Under the pieces are notes generated by a model, which saw only the letters and a program-made list of their open reading frames with translations, made no database searches and was not told where the DNA came from. Positions 43,701 to 53,800 of a stretch of 64,000 nt of DNA are shown one piece after another. The DNA lies in assembly GCF_017794965.1 (NCBI RefSeq), contig NZ_CP051240.1, positions 1,364,001-1,428,000 on the forward strand. Direction: 5' to 3'. How positions within the stretch are numbered: the first letter of the stretch is position 1; every line of letters begins with the position of its first letter. This stretch comes from Alcanivorax sp. GTDB taxonomy: Bacteria > Pseudomonadota > Gammaproteobacteria > Pseudomonadales > Alcanivoracaceae. A program made the position numbers and the translations under genes.

Positions 43701-44786
43701 ATGAGTACAGCAGAGCAGGTGATACGCGAGCAACTGGGGCGCTTTGTGCCCGAGGATCTGGGGGTATCGCTGGATCAGGCCGATGCCGGGATTGAAATTG
43801 CCCTCAGCGACAAGGCGGTCACGGCGACCGTGACGCTGGGTTATCACTGTGCCGGTGAAGAAGTCGCCTTGCAGTCTCAGATGGCAGCGCATCTTGCCGA
43901 CGCGCTGGATGGGCGCCACTTTGAGCTTGTGCTCAACAGCCAGGTCGTGCCACACCGTGCCCAGTCGGACATGCCCGCCCTGGATCAGGTGGGCAATGTC
44001 ATTGCTGTGGCCTCGGGCAAGGGCGGGGTGGGCAAATCCACCACGGCGGTGAATCTGGCCCTGGCACTCAGTGCGGAAGGCGCCCGGGTCGGGTTGCTGG
44101 ATGCGGATGTGTTCGGGCCCAGCCAGCCGCTCATGTTGGGCATGCCTGACGGCACCCGCCCGGATGTGCTGGAGGGGAATACCTTTGTGCCGGTGGAAGC
44201 GTGGGGACTGCAGACCATGTCCATGGGGTACCTGACCACCCAGCAGACACCGGTGGTATGGCGCGGCCCCAAGGCCAGTGGGGCCCTTGTGCAGATGATG
44301 GAGCAGACCCGCTGGCAGGGGCTGGACTATCTGCTGGTGGATCTTCCCCCGGGCACGGGCGATATCCAGCTGACGCTGGCACAGAAAATTCCCGTGGCGG
44401 GCGCTGTGGTGATCACCACTCCCCAGGATATTGCCCTGCTGGATGCCATCAAGGGAGTGGAAATGTTCCGCAAGGTGGATATCAAGGTGCTGGGGATCAT
44501 TGAGAACATGGCGGTACACATCTGCAGCAACTGTGGCCATCAGGAGCACGTGTTCGGTCAGGGGGGCGGCGAGCGCATGGCAAAGGACTACGACACCGAG
44601 GTGCTGGCCGCATTGCCGCTGTCGCTGAAAATCCGCGAGCAAGCCGACAGCGGCAAACCGGTGGTGGCCGCCTGCCCGGACAGCGAGGAAGCCGCTCTCT
44701 ACCGCAAGGCGGCGCGACGCCTGGCGGCCAGACTGTCACTGACCAGCAAGGGCAAACGCGCCTTCCCGAAGGTGACGCAGCATTAG
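43701..44786 (+). CDS. apbC: Iron-sulfur cluster carrier protein ApbC/Mrp
   Basis: 361 residues. An N-terminal MIP18/DUF59-like domain (1-95) precedes a P-loop NTPase of the Mrp/NBP35 class: ASGKGGVGKSTTAVNLA (Walker A, deviant), LLDADVFGPSQP, DLPPGTGDIQL, and the cluster-binding CX2C in VHICSNCGHQE. It carries and inserts Fe-S clusters. GGGAG lies about ten bases before the ATG. Confidence 0.93.
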   Translation: MSTAEQVIREQLGRFVPEDLGVSLDQADAGIEIALSDKAVTATVTLGYHCAGEEVALQSQMAAHLADALDGRHFELVLNSQVVPHRAQSDMPALDQVGNVIAVASGKGGVGKSTTAVNLALALSAEGARVGLLDADVFGPSQPLMLGMPDGTRPDVLEGNTFVPVEAWGLQTMSMGYLTTQQTPVVWRGPKASGALVQMMEQTRWQGLDYLLVDLPPGTGDIQLTLAQKIPVAGAVVITTPQDIALLDAIKGVEMFRKVDIKVLGIIENMAVHICSNCGHQEHVFGQGGGERMAKDYDTEVLAALPLSLKIREQADSGKPVVAACPDSEEAALYRKAARRLAARLSLTSKGKRAFPKVTQH

Positions 44787-44790
44787 AAGA

Positions 44791-44825
44791 AGCTTCAAGC
44801 CACAAGCCACAAGCTACAAGCTGCA
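44791..44825. repeat. Heptad array G (AGCTNCA class, 5 units)
   Basis: Units AGCTTCA, AGCCACA, AGCCACA, AGCTACA and AGCTGCA, starting four bases after the apbC stop. It faces array G' at 44921-44948 with a 95-base centre. Confidence 0.8.
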
Positions 44826-44920
44826 ACGCGGAGCAGGGGAGAGGGGTGTCAGAGGTTGTGTCCGCGCAGAAGCTGCGTGCGCGGCGGCAGGCCTGGAACC
44901 TGGTATCGCCTGGCTGCGCG

Positions 44921-44948
44921 TTGTAGCTTGCAGCTTGAAGCTTGTAGC
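44921..44948. repeat. Heptad array G' (inverted mate, 4 units)
   Basis: Units TTGTAGC, TTGCAGC, TTGAAGC and TTGTAGC, the reverse complement class of array G. Confidence 0.8.
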
Positions 44949-44957
44949 TGGTGTTAC

Positions 44958-44985
44958 GTCTGGCGTCCGGCGTCCGGCGTCTATA
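44958..44985. repeat. Heptad array H (GTCNGGC class, 4 units)
   Basis: Units GTCTGGC, GTCCGGC, GTCCGGC and GTCTATA begin nine bases after array G'. Two different classes are thus stacked in one gap. Confidence 0.65.
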
Positions 44986-45038
44986 CCATTAAGCGCTTGA
45001 AATTACTGGTCACCCCATTTCGGAACCGAGAGGCAGGA

Positions 45039-45608
45039 ATGAGTATTAAATCGGATCGCTGGATTACCCGCATGGCGAATGAACACGGCATGATCGAGCC
45101 CTTCCAGGCCGAACAGGTGCGGGCAGATGCCGAGGGCAACAAGCTGATTTCCTACGGGGTGTCCAGCTACGGTTACGATGTGCGCTGTGCGGATGAATTC
45201 AAGGTATTCACCAATATTCATTCCGCCACTGTGGACCCCAAGCACTTCGACGAGCGCAGTTTTGTGGATATCAAGGGCGAGTATTGCATCATCCCGCCGA
45301 ATTCCTTTGCACTGGCGCGTACGGTGGAATATTTCCGGATTCCCCGCAATGTACTCACCGTCTGCCTGGGTAAGTCCACCTACGCCCGTTGCGGGATCAT
45401 TGTGAACGTGACCCCGCTTGAGCCGGAGTGGGAGGGGCATGTGACCCTGGAATTTTCCAATACCACTACCTTGCCCGCGCGCATCTACGCCAACGAAGGG
45501 GTGGCGCAAATGCTGTTTTTCGAGTCCGATGAGGTGTGTGCGACCTCCTACGGGGATCGGGGCGGTAAATACCAGGGCCAGAAAGGCGTTACCCTGCCTC
45601 GGGCATGA
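45039..45608 (+). CDS. dcd: dCTP deaminase
   Basis: 189 residues of the dUTPase-like fold. Motifs are SSYGYDVRCADEFKVF, PPNSFALARTVEYFRIP, the substrate loop CLGKSTYARCGI, the catalytic Glu region TPLEPEWEGHVTLEFSN, and a C-terminal lid GGKYQGQKGVTLP. It deaminates dCTP to dUTP, feeding dTTP synthesis. GAGGCAGGA precedes ATG 45039; the longer frame reads back through array H. The 3' end overlaps the convergent DUF3108 gene by 20 bases. Confidence 0.94.
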   Translation: MSIKSDRWITRMANEHGMIEPFQAEQVRADAEGNKLISYGVSSYGYDVRCADEFKVFTNIHSATVDPKHFDERSFVDIKGEYCIIPPNSFALARTVEYFRIPRNVLTVCLGKSTYARCGIIVNVTPLEPEWEGHVTLEFSNTTTLPARIYANEGVAQMLFFESDEVCATSYGDRGGKYQGQKGVTLPRA

Positions 45609-46371
45609 CCGGTTTCGCCTGCGTGGCGGTGGCGTTATCGTCGCTGCTGGCGGCCTGGGGCTGGCGGTCAGGATCAGGCCCCTTGTAGTCGGTCATGATC
45701 AGTTCGGCCTTCAGGAAGGTGCTCTCAATGTGTTTGGCCTTGACCACCATGTAATCCAGAGACGGCGCTACCCAGAACAGGGTGCGCCGTTTTTTCTTGC
45801 TGTCCCCTTCACGCTTTTTCTCCACCAGCAGGGTGTCCAGCTCACCCAGCGGTGTCTTGATGGTCTCCCGGTCGACCACGGCAAAATGGTGGGTGCGCAC
45901 CCGGTCGCCGTACACACTGGTCACGGAATATTGGTCTGCACCGGTGGAAAACACACAGCGTCCACGTAGCAGGATGGTCAGTTCATCCAGGGCGTTGTCA
46001 GGAATATCCAGGCTTTCCTTGTCGTCCTCGGAGACGTTGTGAACCCGGGGTGGCGCCCACTGGAAGCTCATTCGGTGGTAACGATGCTGGCCAAAGCCCT
46101 CAAACTCGTGCAGATAGCGGCTGGTGCGAGGCTGGCAGTCTCTCCACTGGAAGAAACTTTCTTCGGTATTGGTCAGCAGGAAGGATTTGGCCTTCAGGAG
46201 CATGTGGTAGTTGTCTTCCCCTTCCGCAGGTTCCAGCACCAGATCCGCTTTCACCGGCGTGGGCAGTTTGTTCACATAGATGCGAAATTCGGCGGCGAAG
46301 GGGGCAAGGGTGTCGGCCAGTGCCTGGCTGCAGAGGAAAATCAGACTGAAGCAAAGTACCAGTTGGCGCAC
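45589..46371 (-). CDS. DUF3108 domain-containing protein 1
   Basis: 260 residues with a signal peptide (LVLCFSLIFLCSQALA), then a DUF3108 beta-rich domain (FAAEFRIYVNKLP, KSFLLTNTEESFFQW, KTPLGELDTLLVEKKR). The C-terminal tail is polar (QAASSDDNATATQ). It is probably periplasmic; the function is unknown. It starts two bases after the stop of the second DUF3108 gene, forming a tandem pair with purN and purM upstream. Confidence 0.8.
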   Translation of the reverse strand: MRQLVLCFSLIFLCSQALADTLAPFAAEFRIYVNKLPTPVKADLVLEPAEGEDNYHMLLKAKSFLLTNTEESFFQWRDCQPRTSRYLHEFEGFGQHRYHRMSFQWAPPRVHNVSEDDKESLDIPDNALDELTILLRGRCVFSTGADQYSVTSVYGDRVRTHHFAVVDRETIKTPLGELDTLLVEKKREGDSKKKRRTLFWVAPSLDYMVVKAKHIESTFLKAELIMTDYKGPDPDRQPQAASSDDNATATQAKPVMPEAG

Positions 46372-46373
46372 GG

Positions 46374-47099
46374 CTATTGTCCCTCCAGGGATTGCAGAGT
46401 CATGACATGCTCTCCGTCATTGTTCTTTTGCTGCAACTGTACCAGAAGATAATGATGTTTCGGTGCAAACCACATGAAGGTTTGGCGCGGACTGTTTGCA
46501 CCGCGTACCCGCTGCACCTTGACGGTCTTCATGCGTTCGCCGTCAATTCTGAGAGTGTCCTCGCCAACAACCCGGAAGCGTTGTTTTTCCAGGGACTTTT
46601 CATCTGCCACATCCAGCTCGATGTCCCGGGCGCCGTCAGCCAGTGCACATTGCAGCGCGAGGCTCACCGAGAGTTCATCCGTAGCCGTGTCGGAGATGGG
46701 GTAGCTGAATGCGGCCTTGCCGGTGCGGGCGCTGTCAGCCATGCCGGTATCCCTGTCCAGATGCAGTGTGGCTTCCTTGACGCGGCCAAGCCCCTTGCGC
46801 AGATAGGCGTAGTAGCTGCTTTGTGGTGTACAGGATTGCCAGTTAAACAGGGCGGTTTCACGAATTTCGCCCAGCCAGTTCTTTGCGCTGACTTCCATTT
46901 CCCACAGGCCACCCTGAACCTGGCGCAGGGTGCGGGTGGCAGTAATCGAGAAGGGGATGCCTTCGCTCTTGAGGCGATAATCCAGGGTGAAAGGCATGAT
47001 AGGCGGTTGGGCTGTGGCAAGCGGTGCCACGGTCAGAGACGCCAGAAAGAAGAGGACCTTAAGGGACCTGATAACCCTGTTCCGGTAACGGCTTTCCAT
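46374..47099 (-). CDS. DUF3108 domain-containing protein 2
   Basis: 241 residues with an N-terminal signal peptide (SLKVLFFLASLTVAPLATAQ) and the same DUF3108 beta domain (FTLDYRLKSEGIPFSITATRTL, ELSVSLALQCALADGARDIEL, MKTVKVQRVRG). It is a paralogue of the next gene. The start lies 41 bases inside the end of purN, so translation is probably coupled. Confidence 0.8.
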   Translation of the reverse strand: MESRYRNRVIRSLKVLFFLASLTVAPLATAQPPIMPFTLDYRLKSEGIPFSITATRTLRQVQGGLWEMEVSAKNWLGEIRETALFNWQSCTPQSSYYAYLRKGLGRVKEATLHLDRDTGMADSARTGKAAFSYPISDTATDELSVSLALQCALADGARDIELDVADEKSLEKQRFRVVGEDTLRIDGERMKTVKVQRVRGANSPRQTFMWFAPKHHYLLVQLQQKNNDGEHVMTLQSLEGQ

Positions 47100-47715
47100 C
47101 CAGCATCACTCCCTGCTCACCCAACCACAGGCGCTGTTCTGCGCGCCACTCCAGCACCAGCGGATACAGCTGGTGTTCCCGTACTTGTACACGGTTGGAC
47201 AAGGAATCCGGGGTATCGTTCGATTCGATTTCAACCCGGGCCTGGGCGATCAGGGGGCCGCCGTCCAGTTCTTCGGTGACAAAGTGGATGGAGCAACCGT
47301 GGTGACTGTCACCGGCTTCGAGAGCGCGGGCGTGGGTATGCAGCCCCCGGTATTTGGGAAGCAGTGACGGGTGGATATTGATCAGCCTGCCCGTGTAATG
47401 GCGCACAAACAGGGGCGACAGGATGCGCATGAACCCAGCCAGTACTACCGTATCCGGCTGGTAAGGGGTGAGTTTGTCGATCATGGCCTGATCGAAGTGC
47501 TCGCGACTGTCGAACTGGCGGTGGTCCAGTACTTCAGTGGGGATGCCTGCCTGGCTGGCTCGCGCCAATCCACCGGCATCCGCCTTGTTGGACAGGACCA
47601 CCGCGATTTGCGCGTGCAGAGCGCCACTGCTGATAGCGTTAAGGATAGCCTGCAGATTGGTCCCCGAACCACTGATCAGGACGGCAAGGCGGTGTGGTGC
47701 GGCAGAGGCTGTCAT
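47059..47715 (-). CDS. purN: Phosphoribosylglycinamide formyltransferase
   Basis: 218 residues. The nucleotide loop is LISGSGTNLQAIL, and the catalytic Asn-His-Asp set is in LAGFMRILSPLFV, INIHPSLLPKYRG and HHGCSIHFVTEELDGGP. It transfers formyl from 10-formyl-THF to GAR in purine synthesis. It follows purM with a 72-base gap. Confidence 0.94.
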   Translation of the reverse strand: MTASAAPHRLAVLISGSGTNLQAILNAISSGALHAQIAVVLSNKADAGGLARASQAGIPTEVLDHRQFDSREHFDQAMIDKLTPYQPDTVVLAGFMRILSPLFVRHYTGRLINIHPSLLPKYRGLHTHARALEAGDSHHGCSIHFVTEELDGGPLIAQARVEIESNDTPDSLSNRVQVREHQLYPLVLEWRAEQRLWLGEQGVMLDGKPLPEQGYQVP

Positions 47716-47787
47716 CAGGCGAGTATCCGGTACTGGCAGGTGAAAAATGTGAATGGGGCTGCCGGCGGTCCGGCAGCCCTGAACGGG

Positions 47788-48831
47788 TCAGTCCTGCAGG
47801 CCTTCAAGGATGACCTCGGGCTCGCCTTCACCGGCGGTGATCTCGCCCATCAGGAAGGCCTCTTCGCCTTCGGCTTCCATCAGTGCCAGGGTGGCATCCA
47901 CCTGGTCCGCGGGCACCGCGATGACCATGCCCACACCGCAGTTAAAGGTGCGGTACATTTCGAAGGCGGGTACCTGGCCTTCCTGCTGGAGCCACTTGAA
48001 CACGGCCGGGAATTCCCAGCTGGCAGTGTCGATAACGGCGCGGGTGTTATCAGGCAGTACCCGGGGCAGGTTCTCGGGCAGGCCGCCACCGGTGATATGA
48101 GCCAGGGCATGCACCTCTACCTGCTCAATCAGCTTGAGCAGCGGCTTCACGTAAATGCGGGTGGGGGCCAGCAGGTGTTCCATGAGCGGTTTGCCGTCCA
48201 GCGCGATGTCGGTTTCAGCCTGGGCCATGATACGGCGGACCAGGGAGTAACCGTTGGAGTGGGGGCCACTGGAAGCCAGGCCAATCAACTTGTCGCCGGG
48301 CTTGACCTTGCTACCGTCAAGCACGCCGTCTTTCTCGACCACGCCCACGCAGAATCCGGCCAGATCATAGTCTTCGCCTTCGTACATGCCGGGCATTTCT
48401 GCGGTTTCCCCGCCGATCAGGGCGCAGCCGGCCAGTTCGCAGCCCTCACCGATGCCGGTGACAACACTGGTGGCGGTTTCCACATCCAGCTTGCCGGTGG
48501 CGTAATAATCCAGGAAGAACAGGGGTTCCGCGCCCCCCACGATCAGGTCGTTGACGCACATGGCGACCAGGTCGATACCCACCTTGTCGTGACGGCCGGT
48601 ATCAATGGCCAGACGCAGCTTGGTGCCCACACCATCAGTGCCTGCGACCAGAACCGGATTCTTGTAACGGGAGGGCAGTTCACAGAGGGCGCCAAATCCG
48701 CCCAGGCCACCCAGGACCTCGGGGCGACGGGTACGCTTGGCCACAGGGGCAATGCGCTTTACCAGCTCGTTTCCGGCATCGATGTCGACGCCAGCGTCAC
48801 GGTAGGTCAGTGGCCGTTTCTGTTCGGTCAT
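47788..48831 (-). CDS. purM: Phosphoribosylformylglycinamidine cyclo-ligase
   Basis: 347 residues. Family motifs are TYRDAGVDIDAGNELV (start of the ATP site), LVAGTDGVGTKLRLA, CVNDLIVGGAEPLFFLDYYATGKL, GGETAEMPGMY, GLASSGPHSNGYSLVR and HITGGGLPENLPRVLP. It closes the imidazole ring to give AIR. It leads a purM-purN-DUF3108-DUF3108 operon and is divergent from the DUF2066 gene; no PurR-type operator was recognised. Confidence 0.95.
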   Translation of the reverse strand: MTEQKRPLTYRDAGVDIDAGNELVKRIAPVAKRTRRPEVLGGLGGFGALCELPSRYKNPVLVAGTDGVGTKLRLAIDTGRHDKVGIDLVAMCVNDLIVGGAEPLFFLDYYATGKLDVETATSVVTGIGEGCELAGCALIGGETAEMPGMYEGEDYDLAGFCVGVVEKDGVLDGSKVKPGDKLIGLASSGPHSNGYSLVRRIMAQAETDIALDGKPLMEHLLAPTRIYVKPLLKLIEQVEVHALAHITGGGLPENLPRVLPDNTRAVIDTASWEFPAVFKWLQQEGQVPAFEMYRTFNCGVGMVIAVPADQVDATLALMEAEGEEAFLMGEITAGEGEPEVILEGLQD

Positions 48832-48999
48832 GGGGGGCTCCGGATTGATGAAGGCGCGTATTTTAAGAGTCCGGGGGCGATCTTTCCACCGCTGCGTGGC
48901 AGAGAGTTTCAGCCTGTCGGCGAACAGAAGGAGTTTTGTCGCGGCTCCTTAATAGGTGATAATACCGCGCTTTGAAGGACTTGGTTGGATTTGCCGCTC

Positions 49000-50022
49000 A
49001 TGCGTGGATACGGAAAGCAGGTTTTAGCAGCATTGTTGATGTCGCTGCTGATGGTGTCGATGGCGCCATCCGCACTGGCCGGAACACTGGACACCGTTGA
49101 GGTGGCGGTGGAAAACCGCACCCCGGAAGAGCAGGAGCGGGCGCTGGCAGAGGCGCTGGATCAGGTGCTGGTGCGGCTCAGTGGCAAGCCCTCGGTGCTG
49201 GAATTGCCGGTGGCGAAGGAGGCGGCAGAGCAGCTGCAGCGCTGGGTGATCCGGCAGGATTATCGTGACGGCCTGCTGGTGGCGCGGTTCGATACCGAGG
49301 GGCTGATGGATTTGTTGTCCTCCCGGCGCGCGCCGGTATGGGGCGTGCCAAGACCCCGTGTGCTGGTCTGGCTGGTGGACCAGGGCGCGGGCAAGGGCAG
49401 TATGGTCAATCCGGGGCACCCGGATTTCGCTACGCTGAAACAGGAAGCGGACCGGCGCGGGCTGGATGTGGTGATACCTGAATGGGATGCCGCTGACCGT
49501 GACGTGTTGGCTGTGGCGGATATTCGTGGCCGTTTCGATAACCAGATTCTGGACGCCTCGGCCCGTTACCCCCATGAAATGGTGCTGGCTGCCGTGCTCT
49601 ACAGCGGTTCACCTGCCACCGTCAGCTGGCGGGTCCTGCAAGGGCGAAAGACCCTGGATGATGGGCGGCTGAAGGCAGATTCCACCGGCCAGGCCATCAC
49701 AGCGCTGGTCGACAAGGTGACCGATCAGCTGGCAGACCGCTTTGCGGTCACGGGGGGCGCCACCGACCAACGCACCCTGCTTACGGTCGAGTCCGTGGGC
49801 GCGCTGGGAGACTGGAAAGCGCTGCGTGATTTCCTGTCCGGCCTGGGTGGCGTGCAGAGTGTTTCGCTGGTGCAGGTGTCCGGGGATTCGCTGATTTACG
49901 GGCTGGATTTTTCTGGCAGTGATGCCCAGTTACGGGATCTGCTGTCCCTGTCTGCGGCGTTGAAGCCCTGTCCGGATCAGGCGGTCGCCGGTCCGCAGTG
50001 GCGATACTGCTGGCGCCGCTGA
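49000..50022 (+). CDS. DUF2066 domain-containing exported protein
   Basis: 340 residues. A signal peptide (GKQVLAALLMSLLMVSMAPSALA) precedes the DUF2066 domain (ALAEALDQVLVRLSGKPSVLE, RAPVWGVPRPRVLVWLV, FSGSDAQLRDLLSLS). The function is unknown; the purM-DUF2066-hda neighbourhood is common in gammaproteobacteria. ATG 49000 gives a good signal peptide, but TTG 48985 has a better ribosome site (AGGA) and would add five residues. hda follows after three bases. Confidence 0.82.
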   Translation: MRGYGKQVLAALLMSLLMVSMAPSALAGTLDTVEVAVENRTPEEQERALAEALDQVLVRLSGKPSVLELPVAKEAAEQLQRWVIRQDYRDGLLVARFDTEGLMDLLSSRRAPVWGVPRPRVLVWLVDQGAGKGSMVNPGHPDFATLKQEADRRGLDVVIPEWDAADRDVLAVADIRGRFDNQILDASARYPHEMVLAAVLYSGSPATVSWRVLQGRKTLDDGRLKADSTGQAITALVDKVTDQLADRFAVTGGATDQRTLLTVESVGALGDWKALRDFLSGLGGVQSVSLVQVSGDSLIYGLDFSGSDAQLRDLLSLSAALKPCPDQAVAGPQWRYCWRR

Positions 50023-50025
50023 TAG

Positions 50026-50715
50026 ATGGTGGCGCAATTACCGCTTGCCCTGCAGTTGCGCGAGGGCAATGACCTTTCCAATTTCGTTGCGGGCCAGAAC
50101 GGGGCGCTGTTTCAGGGCATCCGTGAAACCGTGGTAGGGACAGACCGGCAGGCCTGTATCTGGGGGCCGGAGGGGCAGGGCAAGAGCCACCTGCTGGAAG
50201 GCGCCGTTCGTCTTGCCCAGCAGCATGGTATGAATGCCTGTTTGCTGCCGGCGGAAGAATTGCTGCCGCTGAGCCCGGACGTACTGGAATCCATGGAGCA
50301 GTTTGCCCTGCTGGCCATTGATGACTGCCAGCATTTCGCCGGGGAACCGCGCTGGGAAGAAGCCCTGTTTCATCTCTATAACCGGCTGATGGCCCGGGGA
50401 GGGCGCTTGCTGGTTACCGCCAATGCTTCCCCTTCAGCTATGGGGTTGATGCTGCCGGATCTGGCCACCCGGTTGGCGGCCGGCCCTGTCTATCGTCTCC
50501 AGCCACTGGAGGATGACGGCCTGGAAACCTTGCTGGTGGAGCGTGCGCGAGCCCGCGGCCTGCGCCTGGAGCCGGAAGTGGCGCATTTCATCGTACTGCG
50601 CAGTGAGCGAAGCCCCGGGGGACTGGTGAGCTTGCTCAATCGTCTGGACCGACTGGCGCTAGCGCAACAACGCTCCGTCACTATTCCCTTTGTCAAGGAT
50701 GCGCTGGGGTGGTAA
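50026..50715 (+). CDS. hda: DnaA regulatory inactivator Hda
   Basis: 229 residues, an AAA+ protein related to DnaA domain III. The N-terminal clamp-binding motif QLPLALQL is present, the P-loop is WGPEGQGKSHLL, Walker B is LLAIDDCQHF, and the sensor regions contain LPDLATRLAAG and RSERSPGGLVSLLNRLDRLAL. With the sliding clamp it stimulates ATP hydrolysis by DnaA and stops re-initiation. It is cotranscribed with the DUF2066 gene. Confidence 0.93.
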   Translation: MVAQLPLALQLREGNDLSNFVAGQNGALFQGIRETVVGTDRQACIWGPEGQGKSHLLEGAVRLAQQHGMNACLLPAEELLPLSPDVLESMEQFALLAIDDCQHFAGEPRWEEALFHLYNRLMARGGRLLVTANASPSAMGLMLPDLATRLAAGPVYRLQPLEDDGLETLLVERARARGLRLEPEVAHFIVLRSERSPGGLVSLLNRLDRLALAQQRSVTIPFVKDALGW

Positions 50716-50871
50716 AAAGAGCCGATTACATACCAACAACAGTTTGATACCGATATCGGCGGTATTATTGCTCGTGATTACATAGGGTTACATATACCGC
50801 CCCCTCTGCGGGCTCCGAAAGACCTATTAGAACAATAATGCCAGGCGAACTGACGCCTGCAGGAGAACACA

Positions 50872-53800
50872 ATGCGCCACCCCGGGCCTTGGCAGTGCCT
50901 TGCTGGCTGTACCCTGCTTTTTGCAGCCGCTTCCCATGCAACGGTTTATGAGATCAACAGCACAACGGATCCTGAAGTCACCGTGGTGGCGGTGGATAAT
51001 GTTGATGAATCGCCTGCTGCCCAGGAGTGGGATAAAGATACCGAATGGCAGGTGACCTCCACGCCTTCAGATGGCTTCTGCTCTATCCGGGAAGCGATCT
51101 ACGCCAGCAATTATCGAATTGCCGTGGATGGCTGCGAAGCCGGTTCCGGTAGCGACACCCTCAGGCTGGTGGCGGGCAAGACCTATCAGCTGCAGCATGG
51201 CAGCCTGCCCGTCGGTATTGGCGAAAAGGTGGTTGTCACCTCCGAGGAAGTCCCCGATCCGAGTACCACCGATCCGGACGACACCAAGACCGAGTACACC
51301 GTAACGTTTGAACCGCTCTCCAACCAGATCGCCTTGACGCTTCAGCTGGATGCGTTTGAAGAAGCCGAAGACAAGGTGCGCCCTGTTATCACCGCAGACA
51401 ACCAGTATCGTGTGTTCACGATCCATGATCGCGGCGCCATATCGCTGGCCAATCTGGAGCTCAGGGACGGCGACGCCACGGTGCCGGACCTGATGGATGC
51501 GGAGGTTGCCGAGCGGGAACTCGACAGCAATGGCGGCCTGATTCGCGCTGCCGGTACGGTCATCGTCAACAGCAACACGGTGCTGGCCGGCGGGACTGCC
51601 GATCAGGGTGGCGCGGTGTACATGACAGAAGGCAGTGGTATCGCGTTCCGCAACGGTGGCCTGTTTGAAGACAATGTGGCTCAGCAGGGCGCGGTGATTG
51701 CCACCTCCGACACCTTTGATGGCAACATCATCGGCTACGACTTCTACATGGCCAACAATGAGGCCACGGGCGGTGCTGATGCCGGTGTCATCTATCTGGA
51801 TGGGGGTGACCCGGGGGCGGAGGCAGTGCCCGAGGATACCTCAGTGGTTCCGCCGATTCCGGCTGTACCGGCAGTGCCCGCGGTGCGCATTGGCGTGGAA
51901 CTGGGTAATGGCACCATTACCAACAATATCGGCGGTGCCATCAACGTGGTGTCGGAAAACTATGCCTCGGTGCTGGTCAACATGACCATCGCTTTCAATG
52001 ATGGTGTGGCGTTGACGTTGGCGGAGACCGTGTTTGACGACCCGGCTGACGCCGAGACCACCGACCATATTCTGCACACGGTACTGGTGGGCAACGATGG
52101 CGGCGCCTGCGCCGGTGCCGGTCTGGATGGCACAGCAGTGAACGCAGCGGCAGCGGCCCGCTTGCTGTTCACGATCACTGATGATTCTAACTGTCCGCTG
52201 CCTGAAGAACAGACGCTGGGTACGCCTGTGACCAGCAATCCCAATGGCGCCCAGGAGGATGTGTTCCTGGGCGAAGGCCGTGAACCCTGTGAAATTGGGC
52301 TAAAGGGTGCCGGTGTCTGTTTACCCATGTCCGCTGATGCCATTGGAGGCCCTTACCCCGCCTTTTTGCCCAACCCGCTCCCTGATGCAGTGGCGGCAGA
52401 CCCGTTGGCATCCCCCGGTTTCGCCAGCTTGTTTGATCGTGGCAATCCTGAAAACTCCACCGTGGATCCTTGTGAAAGCACGGATAACCGGGGCAATGCC
52501 CGCGGTGGTGCGGGCGGCCGTTGTGATGTGGGTGCCGTCGAATTTCTGCGCGCCCAGGCGCAACCGGAAGAGATCGACATGATCAGCGGTCAGAGTGTGC
52601 TGGGGGATGTGGTTGCCAATGATCTGAATGACACGGTGATCGACTGCCGCTTGCTCGATGATGAGATCATTGGCGATGGGGTGTGCGTATTGGGCGACGA
52701 CGCCTGTCTGGATCAGGCTCGCCTGGATCGGTGCCTCACTATTATCGAGTTCCCGGAACTGGGGGCAGCCGTGCCGGTAATTGATGACAACGGCTACCCG
52801 AAAATTCGTTACACACCGTCGTCCAACTTCCACGGTGTGGACCAGATCCGCTACAAGGTGGACAAGGACGCCTTCGATGGCGGCACGGATCTGGGGCAGG
52901 ACCAGGACGAAATTGCCAACTTCTTTGCCGAACCTGCCAGTGGCCTCTCTGAAAGCGACAGCATTGGTTCGCTGGGCGGCGTGATGATGGCGATGTTGCT
53001 GTGCGCCGGGTTGATGCGGCGCTTTGGCCGCGCTGGCCGTCAACTGCTGGCTGTTGCAGCATTGCTGGTCAGCGGTCAGGCCCTGGCGGTGGATATCACC
53101 GTGAACTCCCTGGAAGACCGGATCCCCTCCATCCCCAATGATGGCAAATGTACCCTGCGAGAGGCGCTGCTGAACGCGGGGGCGGCGGCCAGCACGGATT
53201 GTGAGTATGGCGGCAATTCCACAGATACCATCCTGCTGCCGGCAGGCGACATCCAGCTTGCCGGCACCCTGATTATCGAGGGCGGGGGTGTTGAGATCAT
53301 TGGCAAGGGCGCGCGGGATGAAGACACCAGTGATGATGACGATACCCTGACACGTATTCTTGGTGATGGCAGCTTTCGTCTGTTTGAAGTGCAGCCGCCA
53401 GGACCGAATCTGGGTTACCCGTCAGTACGATTCCAGTACCTGACGCTGGAAGATGGCTATGCGGCAGGCGCCGGCGATGCCGGTTCCGGCGCCGTTGTGG
53501 TGACCGGGGGCACGGTGATTTTTGACCGGGTGCGCATCCTCAATAACGAGGCGGAAGCCAATGGCGGGGTAGCGTTCGTTCGTGCCAATGCGGGGAATGA
53601 GAAACTGCTCACCTTCAACCGCAGCTTTGTCAGTGGCAATACCGCGGGTGTGTCAGGCGGGGTAATGGCCAGCACGGCGCAGAATGGTGAAACCTTCCGG
53701 GTCGCCATCGTGGACAGCACCTTCGAGGGTAACACTGCGGCGGTGGAAGGCGGTGTGCTGGATGCCAATATCCGCGCGGGTGAAGTACAGATTTCCAACA

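Noticed and set aside
47371..48975. 534-codon forward frame across purM and purN
   Set aside because: purM and purN on the minus strand are unmistakable; the forward frame is low-complexity shadow.
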